Source of the DNA: Bacteroides mediterraneensis
Lineage (GTDB): Bacteria; Bacteroidota; Bacteroidia; Bacteroidales; Bacteroidaceae
Direction of reading: 5' to 3'
Length of the DNA: 64,000 nt
NCBI RefSeq assembly: GCF_900128455.1
Contig: NZ_LT635783.1
Coordinates: 2,443,935-2,507,934 of the forward strand
Shown: piece after piece, positions 1 to 7,318 of the stretch
How positions within the stretch are numbered: the stretch's first letter is position 1
Layout: each line of letters opens with the position of its first letter
Program-made: the position numbers and the translations under genes
Notes under the pieces: model-generated
The model's database searches: none
Seen by the model: the letters and a program-made list of their open reading frames with translations, nothing else
What the model was told of the DNA's origin: nothing

Positions 1-1947
1 GTCAATATCCTTGAACGCATCCATTACTTCCTTGAAGGACTCGGGGCTGATGTCATCGCCTATGCCTTCCAGGTATTCCTTCAACTTTTCGCGAAGGCTT
101 TCCAGTGTATCGGTGGAAACCCGTTCCAGATCACCGAAGATTTTGTCCCAGTCCATCCCTTTCTTCATTTCCTCGAAGTCCAGGTTGGCCAGCTTGTCGT
201 CGCGTTCACGCACAAGTGTGTTAGCTTCTCCTTCCGTTTCCGCAGCGGCAATCTTCCGGGCGTAATCCATTGCAATGGCCAGACGCTTTTCCTGATATGT
301 GCCGTATTGTTTATTGTAGTCGATAAGGCTTTGTGTGGCCTTGTCGCGATATTCCTGTTCAATCTGATAGATCTTTTCGTTGTACACCTGTTCCGCCAGC
401 ACGCGGTTGGTGTTAGCCGTGTTCTTCACTTCCTCATACTGGCTCTGAGGAATGTTGTCACCTTGCTTCCGTGCCTGGTTCATCTTCTCCACTGTATCGC
501 GCTCTTGCTTGTCGATTTCGGAAATGCTGTCATCGTATTCCTGCTTGGCCAGTGCCATCCGCTTTGCAATACCTTCCTGCATAATCTGTATGCGGAGTTT
601 CTCTGTAGTCTGTTGTGCTTTTACGCGGGCATCAGCCAGCTGGGAGGCATAGTCTGTCTTTTCTTTGTTTGTTCCTGTTCCTGTTTTAGTTCCTGAAAAA
701 TCAGTACTGTAAGCTGATGTGTCTATCTGTTTGACTACACCTTCTACTATTTTATTGTTTTTTGCAATTTCATCAGAGTACTTCTTTATGTTTGACATGC
801 GCCGCTCGTATTCTTCAATCAGTTTCCCTTCTGCTGTATTACTAATCCATGATTTTGCAGCACTATCTACAATTGCACTTCCTTGATTTACTTTACGATA
901 ATTTTCCCACATTTTATCGCGTTCCTTCAATGCAGCTTCGTATGCGGCCTTGTTTTGATTTGTCCAATTTGTGTCCGCATTGATGCCACGCTGCAACTGG
1001 AAGTTTTTCTTAGAATAATCAGACACAATATCTTCAGCCGCCTGTGCCTGTCCCTTACGGATAATTGCTTTGGTCAGTTCATCATAAGCTGAAGCCGCAT
1101 TTCCAGCCAAAATTGCTTCATTGCTAAGCTTCCCAAAGTAATCAGGATACATTTTTTGCAATTCATCCACCGCTTTGTTCCTTTCTCTCATGGATTTAGT
1201 GGAATCTTGCGTAGCAGTATATAATATCTTGAGTTTAGCTGATTCTTCCGAAGCTGATTCCCCTCCCTTTCTTCTTGCGCTGTTAAGTTGTTCTTGTAGT
1301 TTTTGCGTTTCGGAAAGTTCTTTTTTTACGTTGAATAAAGACGATAACCATCCGGAAATCTGCTTATTGAATACAATTATCAATGTTATTGCAGTAACCA
1401 GTCCGGTCTGCCAGCTGAACAAGGAACTTACCAGCTGCTTCCATACCGGCACGCTCTTCTGACCAGATGCAGCCAAAAGTTCATTCTGTTTGCGTACATC
1501 CGCGATGGCATCCGCTAACATCGGGAGGTTGTTGGAGATAGCGAGGATAAACATCTGCGGCCCCATTGCCAGCGAAGGCAGCTCTCTTGCCACCTGACTG
1601 AACTGCATCTTCAGGTTGTTTGTTTTACGCGTAACGGCTTCCGTGTCGATGTCGATTGAAGGTGTTTTGGCTGCCTCCTCTTTTGCTTTCTGCAAGTCTT
1701 TCAGACCAGCTTTCAATCCGTTGATTTGTCCGGTCAAAGCCTGTACGTTGGCCGCTTCCTGCGTGTATCTTTTTCCGGCTTGCTTGTTCGCTTCAAGCTG
1801 CTTGATCTGTTCGGCACGTACCTGCTTCAATGCTTCAATCAGTTTCATAGTCTGATTTTCCACATCATCCACATTCTTACCCACGCTCTGTAGTCCGGCC
1901 TTGGTAAGGTCTTTCATGAATATTTCCAGTTCCACAGGTACTGCCAT
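1..1947 (-). CDS. Phage tail tape measure protein (C-terminus beyond window)
   Basis: From an ATG at 1945-1947 the frame stays open leftward for 649 codons to base 1, so the C-terminus is missing. The product begins MAVPVELEIF and is rich in Lys, Glu, Gln and Ala. It has long predicted coiled-coil stretches and one hydrophobic segment at about residues 178-194. These are typical tape measure features: the protein sets tail length and is ejected with the DNA. It sits directly downstream of the tail chaperone genes, the standard place for this gene in long-tailed phages. The existence of the frame is certain; the function is inferred from composition, length and position. Confidence 0.85.
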   Translation of the reverse strand, partial: MAVPVELEIFMKDLTKAGLQSVGKNVDDVENQTMKLIEALKQVRAEQIKQLEANKQAGKRYTQEAANVQALTGQINGLKAGLKDLQKAKEEAAKTPSIDIDTEAVTRKTNNLKMQFSQVARELPSLAMGPQMFILAISNNLPMLADAIADVRKQNELLAASGQKSVPVWKQLVSSLFSWQTGLVTAITLIIVFNKQISGWLSSLFNVKKELSETQKLQEQLNSARRKGGESASEESAKLKILYTATQDSTKSMRERNKAVDELQKMYPDYFGKLSNEAILAGNAASAYDELTKAIIRKGQAQAAEDIVSDYSKKNFQLQRGINADTNWTNQNKAAYEAALKERDKMWENYRKVNQGSAIVDSAAKSWISNTAEGKLIEEYERRMSNIKKYSDEIAKNNKIVEGVVKQIDTSAYSTDFSGTKTGTGTNKEKTDYASQLADARVKAQQTTEKLRIQIMQEGIAKRMALAKQEYDDSISEIDKQERDTVEKMNQARKQGDNIPQSQYEEVKNTANTNRVLAEQVYNEKIYQIEQEYRDKATQSLIDYNKQYGTYQEKRLAIAMDYARKIAAAETEGEANTLVRERDDKLANLDFEEMKKGMDWDKIFGDLERVSTDTLESLREKLKEYLEGIGDDISPESFKEVMDAFKDID

Positions 1948-1951
1948 ATCA

Positions 1952-2209
1952 TTAATCTTTTATTGCATAATGGGTAAAGAACTCCATCGGGTTCATCCCC
2001 TTTGTCGTATTCGTTTTATCGGTTTGTGTGTGACTGTTTCTTTGTTTCTCCCGCTCCTCCATCTCACGGATCTGTTGCATCAGGTCCGGCTTCTGCGGAG
2101 GAACCCAGTGCGGAATGTCTGCCATCATGAGCTGTAGGGTGACAACATTCACTTTGTCAAGAATGTAGTCAATGCTCCAGCCCGTTTCTGTCGCTAATTG
2201 ACCTATCAC
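1952..2209 (-). CDS. Tail assembly chaperone, C-terminal (T) part, probably made by frameshift
   Basis: The 85-residue frame opens with a poor GTG at 2207-2209 and has no ribosome binding site. The same frame is open upstream to a TGA at 2405-2407 and overlaps the preceding gene by about 157 nt. The overlap reads as plausible protein in this frame (YYRIGSSLEQDAA, then LSEPERKRKRQ). The gene lies between the tail tube/chaperone gene and the tape measure, where phages usually encode a G/GT chaperone pair by -1 frameshifting. A hydrophobic motif near its centre (WSIDYILDKVNVVTLQLMM) resembles the short helical domain of such T proteins. Independent initiation remains possible. Confidence 0.65.
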   Translation of the reverse strand: MIGQLATETGWSIDYILDKVNVVTLQLMMADIPHWVPPQKPDLMQQIREMEEREKQRNSHTQTDKTNTTKGMNPMEFFTHYAIKD

Positions 2210-2247
2210 GCCGAAAAGGCTATGCGAAGGTTCCGTATGTCCCTTCT

Positions 2248-2727
2248 TTAACTCCTCCTGTCGTTTGCGCTTTCGTTCCGGCTCGCTAAGGGCTGCATCT
2301 TGTTCAAGGCTGCTGCCGATGCGATAATAATCCCGAAAGACGTGGTAGATGTACTGTTCAGCACCTGCCGCCAGGCGGCTGCAAGTTCGTCGGGTGTCAT
2401 CAGTTCACGGAGTATCCAGGCCACCGGGCGGTTCAGCACTCTTCCCAGTACAGGCCCTCTCACGATTCCGTATGCCACAATACGGCTGATGTCCTTACCA
2501 TGCAGGAAGACAAACCGGATGCGCTGGTCCAGATTGTATCCGTCGTATTCTTCCGGAGTAACCCCGATACGAAGGTAGCGCTGGCTGACACGGATCAGGC
2601 TCCGGGTGGTAGGTGTCTTCATCGTAATGCGGAACGGACGCTTCCGCAACACCGTATGAAGCGGCAGGCTGATTCCCCCGTCACTGAGGGAGATGCCTGC
2701 CAGCAGTTCTATATCTTGTGCCTTCAT
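2248..2727 (-). CDS. Tail assembly chaperone, N-terminal (G) part
   Basis: This 159-residue protein starts MKAQDIELLAG and follows the tail tube gene by two bases. It contains a conserved-looking stretch with an LMTPDELAAAW motif. Similar proteins in Bacteroides phages precede the tape measure and act as tail assembly chaperones that bind the tape measure during tail polymerisation. The last ~35 residues (from about LNKMQ onward) look less protein-like, while the -1 frame there looks coding, which suggests that some ribosomes change frame before the stop at 2248. The assignment rests on position and architecture; I see no enzymatic motif. Confidence 0.65.
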   Translation of the reverse strand: MKAQDIELLAGISLSDGGISLPLHTVLRKRPFRITMKTPTTRSLIRVSQRYLRIGVTPEEYDGYNLDQRIRFVFLHGKDISRIVAYGIVRGPVLGRVLNRPVAWILRELMTPDELAAAWRQVLNSTSTTSFGIIIASAAALNKMQPLASRNESANDRRS

Positions 2728-2729
2728 AC

Positions 2730-3263
2730 TTATCCTGCTGCGTCTGCGGTTGAGTCTGCGGTATCAGGCTCCACTCCGGGAGGATAGATGCGGTATCGTC
2801 TTTCCTTACCGTCTGTGGGTTTCAGAATATCCACACGGATACCCATTGCCAGCACATTCTGCATATTGATACCGTTCTGCCATCCGTTACAGCTCAATCG
2901 GGAATTGAAAACACGGAAACTATGTCCGGAATGCATGGAAATGGTCAGCACGCCATTGACAACCTTCTTTGTCGGGGGCGTATAGGAACCGTCTGCCTCT
3001 GCTTTTCCGCCGAACACATCCACCATGTCCTCCGCTTTCAACCGAATCATGTTCATCGTGAACGCGTCACTTCCCGGATTGGTCATGATGCTGTCTACCG
3101 GTCCGTCTGTTACCTGTGCGGCATTCACATCCATAAAGGTAGGCGCATTCCCTGCCGGCTGCATCCCGTTTTCATCCAGCCAGCCCAGTGTCTTTTCCTG
3201 TCCTTCCGATGTTTTGAACTTGACGGCTGCCACACCATACATCAGTCCGTTGCTTTTATCCAT
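2730..3263 (-). CDS. Major tail tube protein
   Basis: This 177-residue protein begins MDKSNGLMYGVAAVKF and is predicted to be largely beta-strand. It lies immediately upstream of the chaperones and tape measure, the usual position of the tail tube protein. There is no tail sheath gene nearby, so the phage probably has a flexible or non-contractile tail. The C-terminus is low in complexity (DTADSTADAAG). The role is inferred from gene order and predicted fold type; I recognise no diagnostic motif. The upstream lysis genes end 13 bp before its start codon. Confidence 0.65.
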   Translation of the reverse strand: MDKSNGLMYGVAAVKFKTSEGQEKTLGWLDENGMQPAGNAPTFMDVNAAQVTDGPVDSIMTNPGSDAFTMNMIRLKAEDMVDVFGGKAEADGSYTPPTKKVVNGVLTISMHSGHSFRVFNSRLSCNGWQNGINMQNVLAMGIRVDILKPTDGKERRYRIYPPGVEPDTADSTADAAG

Positions 3264-3276
3264 AATCTTGTCGTTT

Positions 3277-3804
3277 TTAATGTTTGCTTAAATAATATTT
3301 AATCAGTTGCCAGATAAGGGAAATCCCCAGCAGGGTCAGGGCTGTTCCTGTCAGCCATCCCTGCACTCCAGGGCGTGTTTCCTTCACTTCTTCCAGTTGA
3401 CTTTCCGCTTCATCGCGGATGCGGTTTGAAGTGGTTTTCTCTTCCTGGATTACCTTGCGTTCTTCACCTTCATGCTGCGCTGTGATGTTCACACCACCTT
3501 TCCCGTCGCTCTCCGCACGGAGAGACAAACGGCCATCGTGCGCAGTGAGGCCGACGCCTTCAGGCAATGTAGGAAGAAGCAGGAGGCGGTCGGCATCCAG
3601 TGCCAGACTCGTCTGCGTCATCGGGACCGGTTCGTAAGCAGTCACCTTCGTTGCGGTCTGCGTCAGACTGTCCTTTCGGACGGCTGTCCGGTTCTCCTGT
3701 AAACTGCTTGTACTTTTGCAGCTCTGAACGGAGAGGACAACTGCCCCAATAACGGCACACAGCAGCCCGGCGCGTAATGCGTTCCAATTTAAATATGCGT
3801 TCAT
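3277..3804 (-). CDS. Putative unimolecular spanin-like lysis lipoprotein
   Basis: The 175-residue product has an N-terminal hydrophobic signal ending in a lipobox-like VQSC with Cys29 as the lipidation candidate. A polar, charged middle region with coiled-coil character (about 105-145) follows, then a C-terminal hydrophobic helix at about 149-170 (WLTGTALTLLGISLIW). A lipid anchor at one end and a membrane helix at the other is the u-spanin architecture, which joins outer and inner membranes to complete lysis. The gene overlaps the previous one (3560-4018) by 245 nt in another frame and sits in a lysis cluster with the M15 endolysin. The function is inferred. Confidence 0.6.
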   Translation of the reverse strand: MNAYLNWNALRAGLLCAVIGAVVLSVQSCKSTSSLQENRTAVRKDSLTQTATKVTAYEPVPMTQTSLALDADRLLLLPTLPEGVGLTAHDGRLSLRAESDGKGGVNITAQHEGEERKVIQEEKTTSNRIRDEAESQLEEVKETRPGVQGWLTGTALTLLGISLIWQLIKYYLSKH

Positions 3805-4018
3805 CCTGTCTGATGGTTAAGTTCTGTAATTCGTCAATTTTATGCTGAAGGCCGATCATGGTTTTCCCGTTCGCTTCGTACATGGTCTGGAAATATGACT
3901 CCACGTCCTTTTGCGATGCTGCCTTGTTTTTCCGGCGTGTCCGCCATAGCTCAATCAGGGCCAACAGCCCTCCGCCAGCGAACAGCCATTGTATAATTTC
4001 CCTGATTGTATCGCTCAT
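3560..4018 (-). CDS. Small membrane coiled-coil protein of the lysis cassette
   Basis: The 152-residue product has an N-terminal membrane helix (IIQWLFAGGGLLALIEL), a positively charged stretch, a coiled coil and a Cys motif CRYWGSCP near residue 95. Similar short proteins ending around a CPxRxELQ motif sit next to endolysin genes in Bacteroides prophages. They may be i-spanin- or holin-like. The last ~45 residues are read across the start of the lipoprotein gene in a different frame, as in Rz/Rz1 overlaps. Lysis function is inferred from topology and from the neighbouring endolysin and lipoprotein. Confidence 0.6.
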   Translation of the reverse strand: MSDTIREIIQWLFAGGGLLALIELWRTRRKNKAASQKDVESYFQTMYEANGKTMIGLQHKIDELQNLTIRQDERIFKLERITRRAAVCRYWGSCPLRSELQKYKQFTGEPDSRPKGQSDADRNEGDCLRTGPDDADESGTGCRPPPASSYIA

Positions 4019-4031
4019 GGCAGGTTTGTCT

Positions 4032-4430
4032 TTAAAGTTTCAATGTCTGTTTCCGGTTATTTCCGTCGCGCTTGTACGACACATGCACCCAGGAATAATT
4101 CTTTTCGTCAATCAGCTGGTCGAAAGGCAGATTCTCACGGATGTACTCAAAGAGTTTCCGGTTCTCTTCCTTGCTTCCTGCCGTAATGTCGGCAGCTTCT
4201 CCTTTCAGATGCTGGCTGCTTGCCTCACCTCCTACCAGCCGGTTCAGTTGCGGACAACGGTACCCTGAATTGACGGTAATAGGTTTTCCGTACCATTCGC
4301 GGAGCGGGTCAAGCACGTTGTCGGCCAGGGCTTTCAGATTACCTGCCTCCTGAAGAGGCGGTGTATTCTTGATTCCATGAGCGTCGGCGGTGGTGCTGGC
4401 ACAAAGTTCACCCATTGTAAAGTGTTTCAT
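4032..4430 (-). CDS. M15-family peptidase endolysin
   Basis: The 132-residue product matches the Peptidase_M15 layout: SGYRCPQLN at 55-63, the metal-binding set QHLKGEAADI with His74 and Asp81, and WVHVS with His116. These enzymes are zinc L,D- or D,D-peptidases that cut peptidoglycan cross-links. In this phage it would be the endolysin. It has no signal peptide, so release would depend on a holin; the two overlapping membrane proteins just downstream are candidates for that and for spanin function. The size is normal for single-domain M15_3 lysins. Confidence 0.88.
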   Translation of the reverse strand: MKHFTMGELCASTTADAHGIKNTPPLQEAGNLKALADNVLDPLREWYGKPITVNSGYRCPQLNRLVGGEASSQHLKGEAADITAGSKEENRKLFEYIRENLPFDQLIDEKNYSWVHVSYKRDGNNRKQTLKL

Positions 4431-4443
4431 GACTTATTCCTCC

Positions 4444-5670
4444 TTATGCTTCAAGTTCCTCACCGGCCGCCGGGTCTTCCTGCAACTTTTCTTCCAGTCC
4501 GCTCACGCCATTTTCTCCTCCATCAGACATAGCCATGGCCATTTTGGAAGCTTCCGCTTCGCGTCTGGTCTCAGCCCAGTTCTTGTCAGGTTCTACGCTT
4601 TGGTCGGATGTCTGTGCAGTAGAACCGTCATAACTGTAGATGGCACCGATGGCTTCCATCTTCTTCGGAAGTACGATGTAGTAGTGACGGAAGTTCACTT
4701 CGTTCTGCTGGTAGTCCGGGTTGGTCTGTGCGTCGCGGTAATACATTTTTGTGCTACCCTGCGCACGGAACACCCGCTTGGTGTAGAAGCAGAAGGATGC
4801 CTGATGGTCAGTGCCCGAAGGCGAGTTCTTGAACGGAACTTTTGTTCCTTCCTTGGTAAAGTATGGACAGTTCTCGAATTCGTACACCTCGAAGCCGTAC
4901 ATGTTGGCAATCTTTCCGGAGGTGTAGTTGTAATACTGGTCGCGGAACTTCTGGTCGTCTTCCAGCAGGTCGTTCACGTGGTCTGAGCAGAGCACCAGAC
5001 GGCGGCCTGCGGTGGGAACCTGCAAGGCATCCAGCTTGCGTTTCAAGGCGATAATATCCTTTCGGGTACATTTCTTGCGTCCGTTATCCAAATCTCCGGA
5101 AGTGGGCACCACCGGAGTCTTCGCCGTATTGCTGTTCGGAGCCAGCGCATGGGCCGCTTTCTTGAACTTGGCGATGGTAATGGCATCACCGTGACGCTCG
5201 ATCACACTGCCCATCTTGTCGTAGGAGATGGCAAAGAGCTGGTCGTCCGATACGGCAGTTTTCTTGGTCTGGAACTTGTCAAGGCCCAACGCAATATCCC
5301 CGTCTTCCAGTTCCTGTGCGGCGATGGGATACGTCGTGTTGTTAATCAGCACGTCCGGGTCGCCACCCACATCTACCAGATGCACCACTTCGTTGTTCAC
5401 CGCAGCCGAATAATCGGATACTCCGTCCAGCCACGAGGCAGTCATTCCTCCGCGAAGCTGTTTCACCAGCTCGCCCGTCCAGACTTCTGTATAGACACCT
5501 TCCAGTGCCGCACCTTTCGGAAGGAATTTACCCAGTGCAATAGGAAGCACCACTCCTACAATCAGCCCCCAGAATCCTGCGTTCGGAATTCCAAGGCAAG
5601 CCAGGATAACGATACTCATCAGCACATTCACCAGTGTGCCGGTTACGAATTTTACGATTTCTTTTCTCAT
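4444..5670 (-). CDS. Major capsid protein with N-terminal membrane-like segment
   Basis: The 408-residue product follows the prohead protease/scaffold gene, the usual position of the major capsid protein. Motifs such as VYTEVWTGELVKQL, HLVDVGGDPDVLINNTTYP and ISYDKMGSVIERH recur in Bacteroides phage capsid proteins as I remember them. Residues about 9-50 form two adjacent hydrophobic helices with small charged flanks. These are unexpected in a capsid subunit and may act as a scaffold-like or membrane-guiding delta domain removed on maturation. The acidic C-terminal tail (LEEKLQEDPAAGEELEA) may be disordered. Confidence 0.8.
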   Translation of the reverse strand: MRKEIVKFVTGTLVNVLMSIVILACLGIPNAGFWGLIVGVVLPIALGKFLPKGAALEGVYTEVWTGELVKQLRGGMTASWLDGVSDYSAAVNNEVVHLVDVGGDPDVLINNTTYPIAAQELEDGDIALGLDKFQTKKTAVSDDQLFAISYDKMGSVIERHGDAITIAKFKKAAHALAPNSNTAKTPVVPTSGDLDNGRKKCTRKDIIALKRKLDALQVPTAGRRLVLCSDHVNDLLEDDQKFRDQYYNYTSGKIANMYGFEVYEFENCPYFTKEGTKVPFKNSPSGTDHQASFCFYTKRVFRAQGSTKMYYRDAQTNPDYQQNEVNFRHYYIVLPKKMEAIGAIYSYDGSTAQTSDQSVEPDKNWAETRREAEASKMAMAMSDGGENGVSGLEEKLQEDPAAGEELEA

Positions 5671-5697
5671 GTTCGTGTTTTAATTTGTGTTCAACAA

Positions 5698-6672
5698 TCA
5701 GTTAAGTTCGGGGCAGTCCACACCGTATTCAGCCTTGTACAGCCTGCGGTACTGCTGCGGGTCGTCCTTTCGCATCAGTTTCAGTTCCTCTTCCGGAACT
5801 TCGCTCAGTTTCTTCCATTCGCCGGTAGCCGTACGGTCGGTACTGCGGTTCAGCATCATCGACGGCTTTACCGTGCCGTGCATGGCCTCAAAGGTCAGTT
5901 TCAGGCTTTCCTGCCCTACCTTCTTTCCCAGCTCGATGAAGTGGGCTTTCTTCCCTGCTTCAATCTTTCCTGCTGTTACGGCTTCCTCCACCAGATTAGT
6001 GATACCTGCCAGCCGCAGGGTGTCTAGTTCCTTTTCCAGTTTCTCCTTTTCCGTACGCAGCGTCGCGTTAGCCGTCTGGTAGCCGAGCAACACGTTAATC
6101 TGTTTCTGCACTTCCTGCAGTGTGGCGGTGTCCGCCAGCCCCAGCATCAGGGCGATGGTTTTCATTTGTTCGTTCATTGTCTGTAATGTTTGGTTTTCAT
6201 TAAAGCTTTCATTCAACAGCGGTAGGTCGCATCCGCCTCCTGCATCCAGTCTGATTTCCCGCCCTTCGTAAGAGAGCCGGATGTTGTCATCGTTACCGCC
6301 GATGTCCACCATACTGTATTCCATCAGCTTGCAGTGGGTCACGGTAGGACGGGTTTGTCCGGGTTTCAGCAAGGCAGCATCTTCGCTCGTTTCCAGTATC
6401 TCGAAGTTGGGCGAACCCATACGTAGCGTGCCTTTTTCCCATTGCTGCTTTGCCAGACGCGATTCTTCGCGTACCTCATCAAACCAGGGTTCGCCGGTCA
6501 CTTCTCCATCCGCTACGCGTATGTCCTTGATCATTCCTATTACCACGCCCCGCTGGTGCATCCAGAGCAGTACTGGATTCCGGTTAAACTGCGTCAGGTC
6601 AATGCCTTCGGTACGGATCCACGTGCCGTAGCAGTTCAGCGTTTCGTTCGATATTCTGATTCGTTTTGCCAT
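5698..6672 (-). CDS. Prohead protease with fused scaffold region (Mu gpI-like)
   Basis: I place the start at the ATG at 6670-6672 (MAKRIRISN), 18 nt downstream of a -7 box, rather than at an upstream ATG in frame that lies before this promoter. The 324-residue product has a protease-like N-terminal half (PVLLWMHQRG, then TLRMGSPNFEI and a YSMVDIGGND motif). Its C-terminal half is rich in Lys, Glu and Leu and is predicted to be coiled coil, like a scaffold. Mu-type phages encode protease and scaffold in one gene in this way. It is the first gene of the leftward late arm. Confidence 0.8.
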   Translation of the reverse strand: MAKRIRISNETLNCYGTWIRTEGIDLTQFNRNPVLLWMHQRGVVIGMIKDIRVADGEVTGEPWFDEVREESRLAKQQWEKGTLRMGSPNFEILETSEDAALLKPGQTRPTVTHCKLMEYSMVDIGGNDDNIRLSYEGREIRLDAGGGCDLPLLNESFNENQTLQTMNEQMKTIALMLGLADTATLQEVQKQINVLLGYQTANATLRTEKEKLEKELDTLRLAGITNLVEEAVTAGKIEAGKKAHFIELGKKVGQESLKLTFEAMHGTVKPSMMLNRSTDRTATGEWKKLSEVPEEELKLMRKDDPQQYRRLYKAEYGVDCPELN

Positions 6673-6689
6673 TTTTCCGTTCGTTTGAC

Positions 6690-6698
6690 GCAAACTTA
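6690..6698 (-). promoter_or_regulatory. -7 box of leftward late promoter
   Basis: On the minus strand this reads TAAGTTTGC, a full match to the Bacteroides -7 consensus TAnnTTTGY. It would start transcription near 6683, just upstream of the protease ATG at 6672. Confidence 0.65.
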
Positions 6699-6727
6699 CT
6701 CTGCCTTTCCCGTCCGGGCAAAAAAGT

Positions 6728-6783
6728 GTGTAACGGTTGCAAGGAAGTGTGTAAATGCTGCACTGTTCTCTGTAACGCTTGCA
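6728..6783. repeat. Three direct repeats on a 21-bp pitch between divergent late promoters
   Basis: The motif GTGTAACGGTTGCA at 6728, GTGTAAATGCTGCA at 6749 and CTGTAACGCTTGCA at 6770 recurs exactly every 21 bp, or two helical turns. Each copy is itself an imperfect palindrome (TGTAA...TTGCA). The array lies about 30 bp from the leftward -7 box (6690-6698) and about 30 bp from a near-consensus rightward -7 (GAACTTTG, 6814-6821). This suggests binding sites for a late activator serving both arms. Confidence 0.7.
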
Positions 6784-6851
6784 CCCCTTTTTCGTGGATG
6801 CACGAAAATGGATGAACTTTGTCGTAAACGAATATAAATACAAGGTAAAAC

Positions 6852-7316
6852 ATGGCTAAAAACGACACAAAACAGGAGCTGGCACGGGTGCTCTACATGA
6901 GCGGGCTTTCGCAGGAAGAGATTCTTCAGAAAGTGGAAGTGAGCCGTCAGACGCTCAGCCGGTGGATTAATACCCTCGGCTGGAAAGAGATGAAGGCGGC
7001 ACGCAATATCACCCGTCCGGAACTGGTGAACAAATTGCTGTCTTCCATCAACTCCCTGCTCGACAAGGCGAACGAGCCGGGCAACGAAGATATGCTGGCC
7101 AGTCTGGGAGACAAGCTTATCAAGACGGCCACGGCCATCGAGAAGCTGGAGAAGAAAGCCAGCGTGGTAGACCGAATCGACACCATGATTGACTTTGAGA
7201 ACTGGCTGGCTGCGAACCGTGACAAGTATCCCCTGCTGACCAACGAACTGTTCCAGCTCGTGAACCAGCTGCACAACGATTACCTGAATGAACTCTTCGC
7301 CCAGAAAGGAGGCTGA
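6852..7316 (+). CDS. Terminase small subunit-like HTH protein
   Basis: The 154-residue product begins with a helix-turn-helix (LSQEEILQKVEVSRQTLSRWINTLGW, about residues 20-45) followed by a helical C-terminal half. It precedes the terminase large subunit gene by two bases, the typical place for the small subunit that recognises DNA and recruits the motor. It is the first gene of the rightward late arm and lies just downstream of the phased-repeat control region. The family assignment is inferred from HTH plus position; Mu-like phages with headful packaging use a similar DUF1804-type protein. Confidence 0.7.
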   Translation: MAKNDTKQELARVLYMSGLSQEEILQKVEVSRQTLSRWINTLGWKEMKAARNITRPELVNKLLSSINSLLDKANEPGNEDMLASLGDKLIKTATAIEKLEKKASVVDRIDTMIDFENWLAANRDKYPLLTNELFQLVNQLHNDYLNELFAQKGG

Positions 7317-7318
7317 GC

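Noticed and set aside
5149-6027. 292-codon rightward frame opposite capsid and protease genes
   Set aside because: Opposite to conserved genes in a one-directional operon, no promoter, no recognisable protein.
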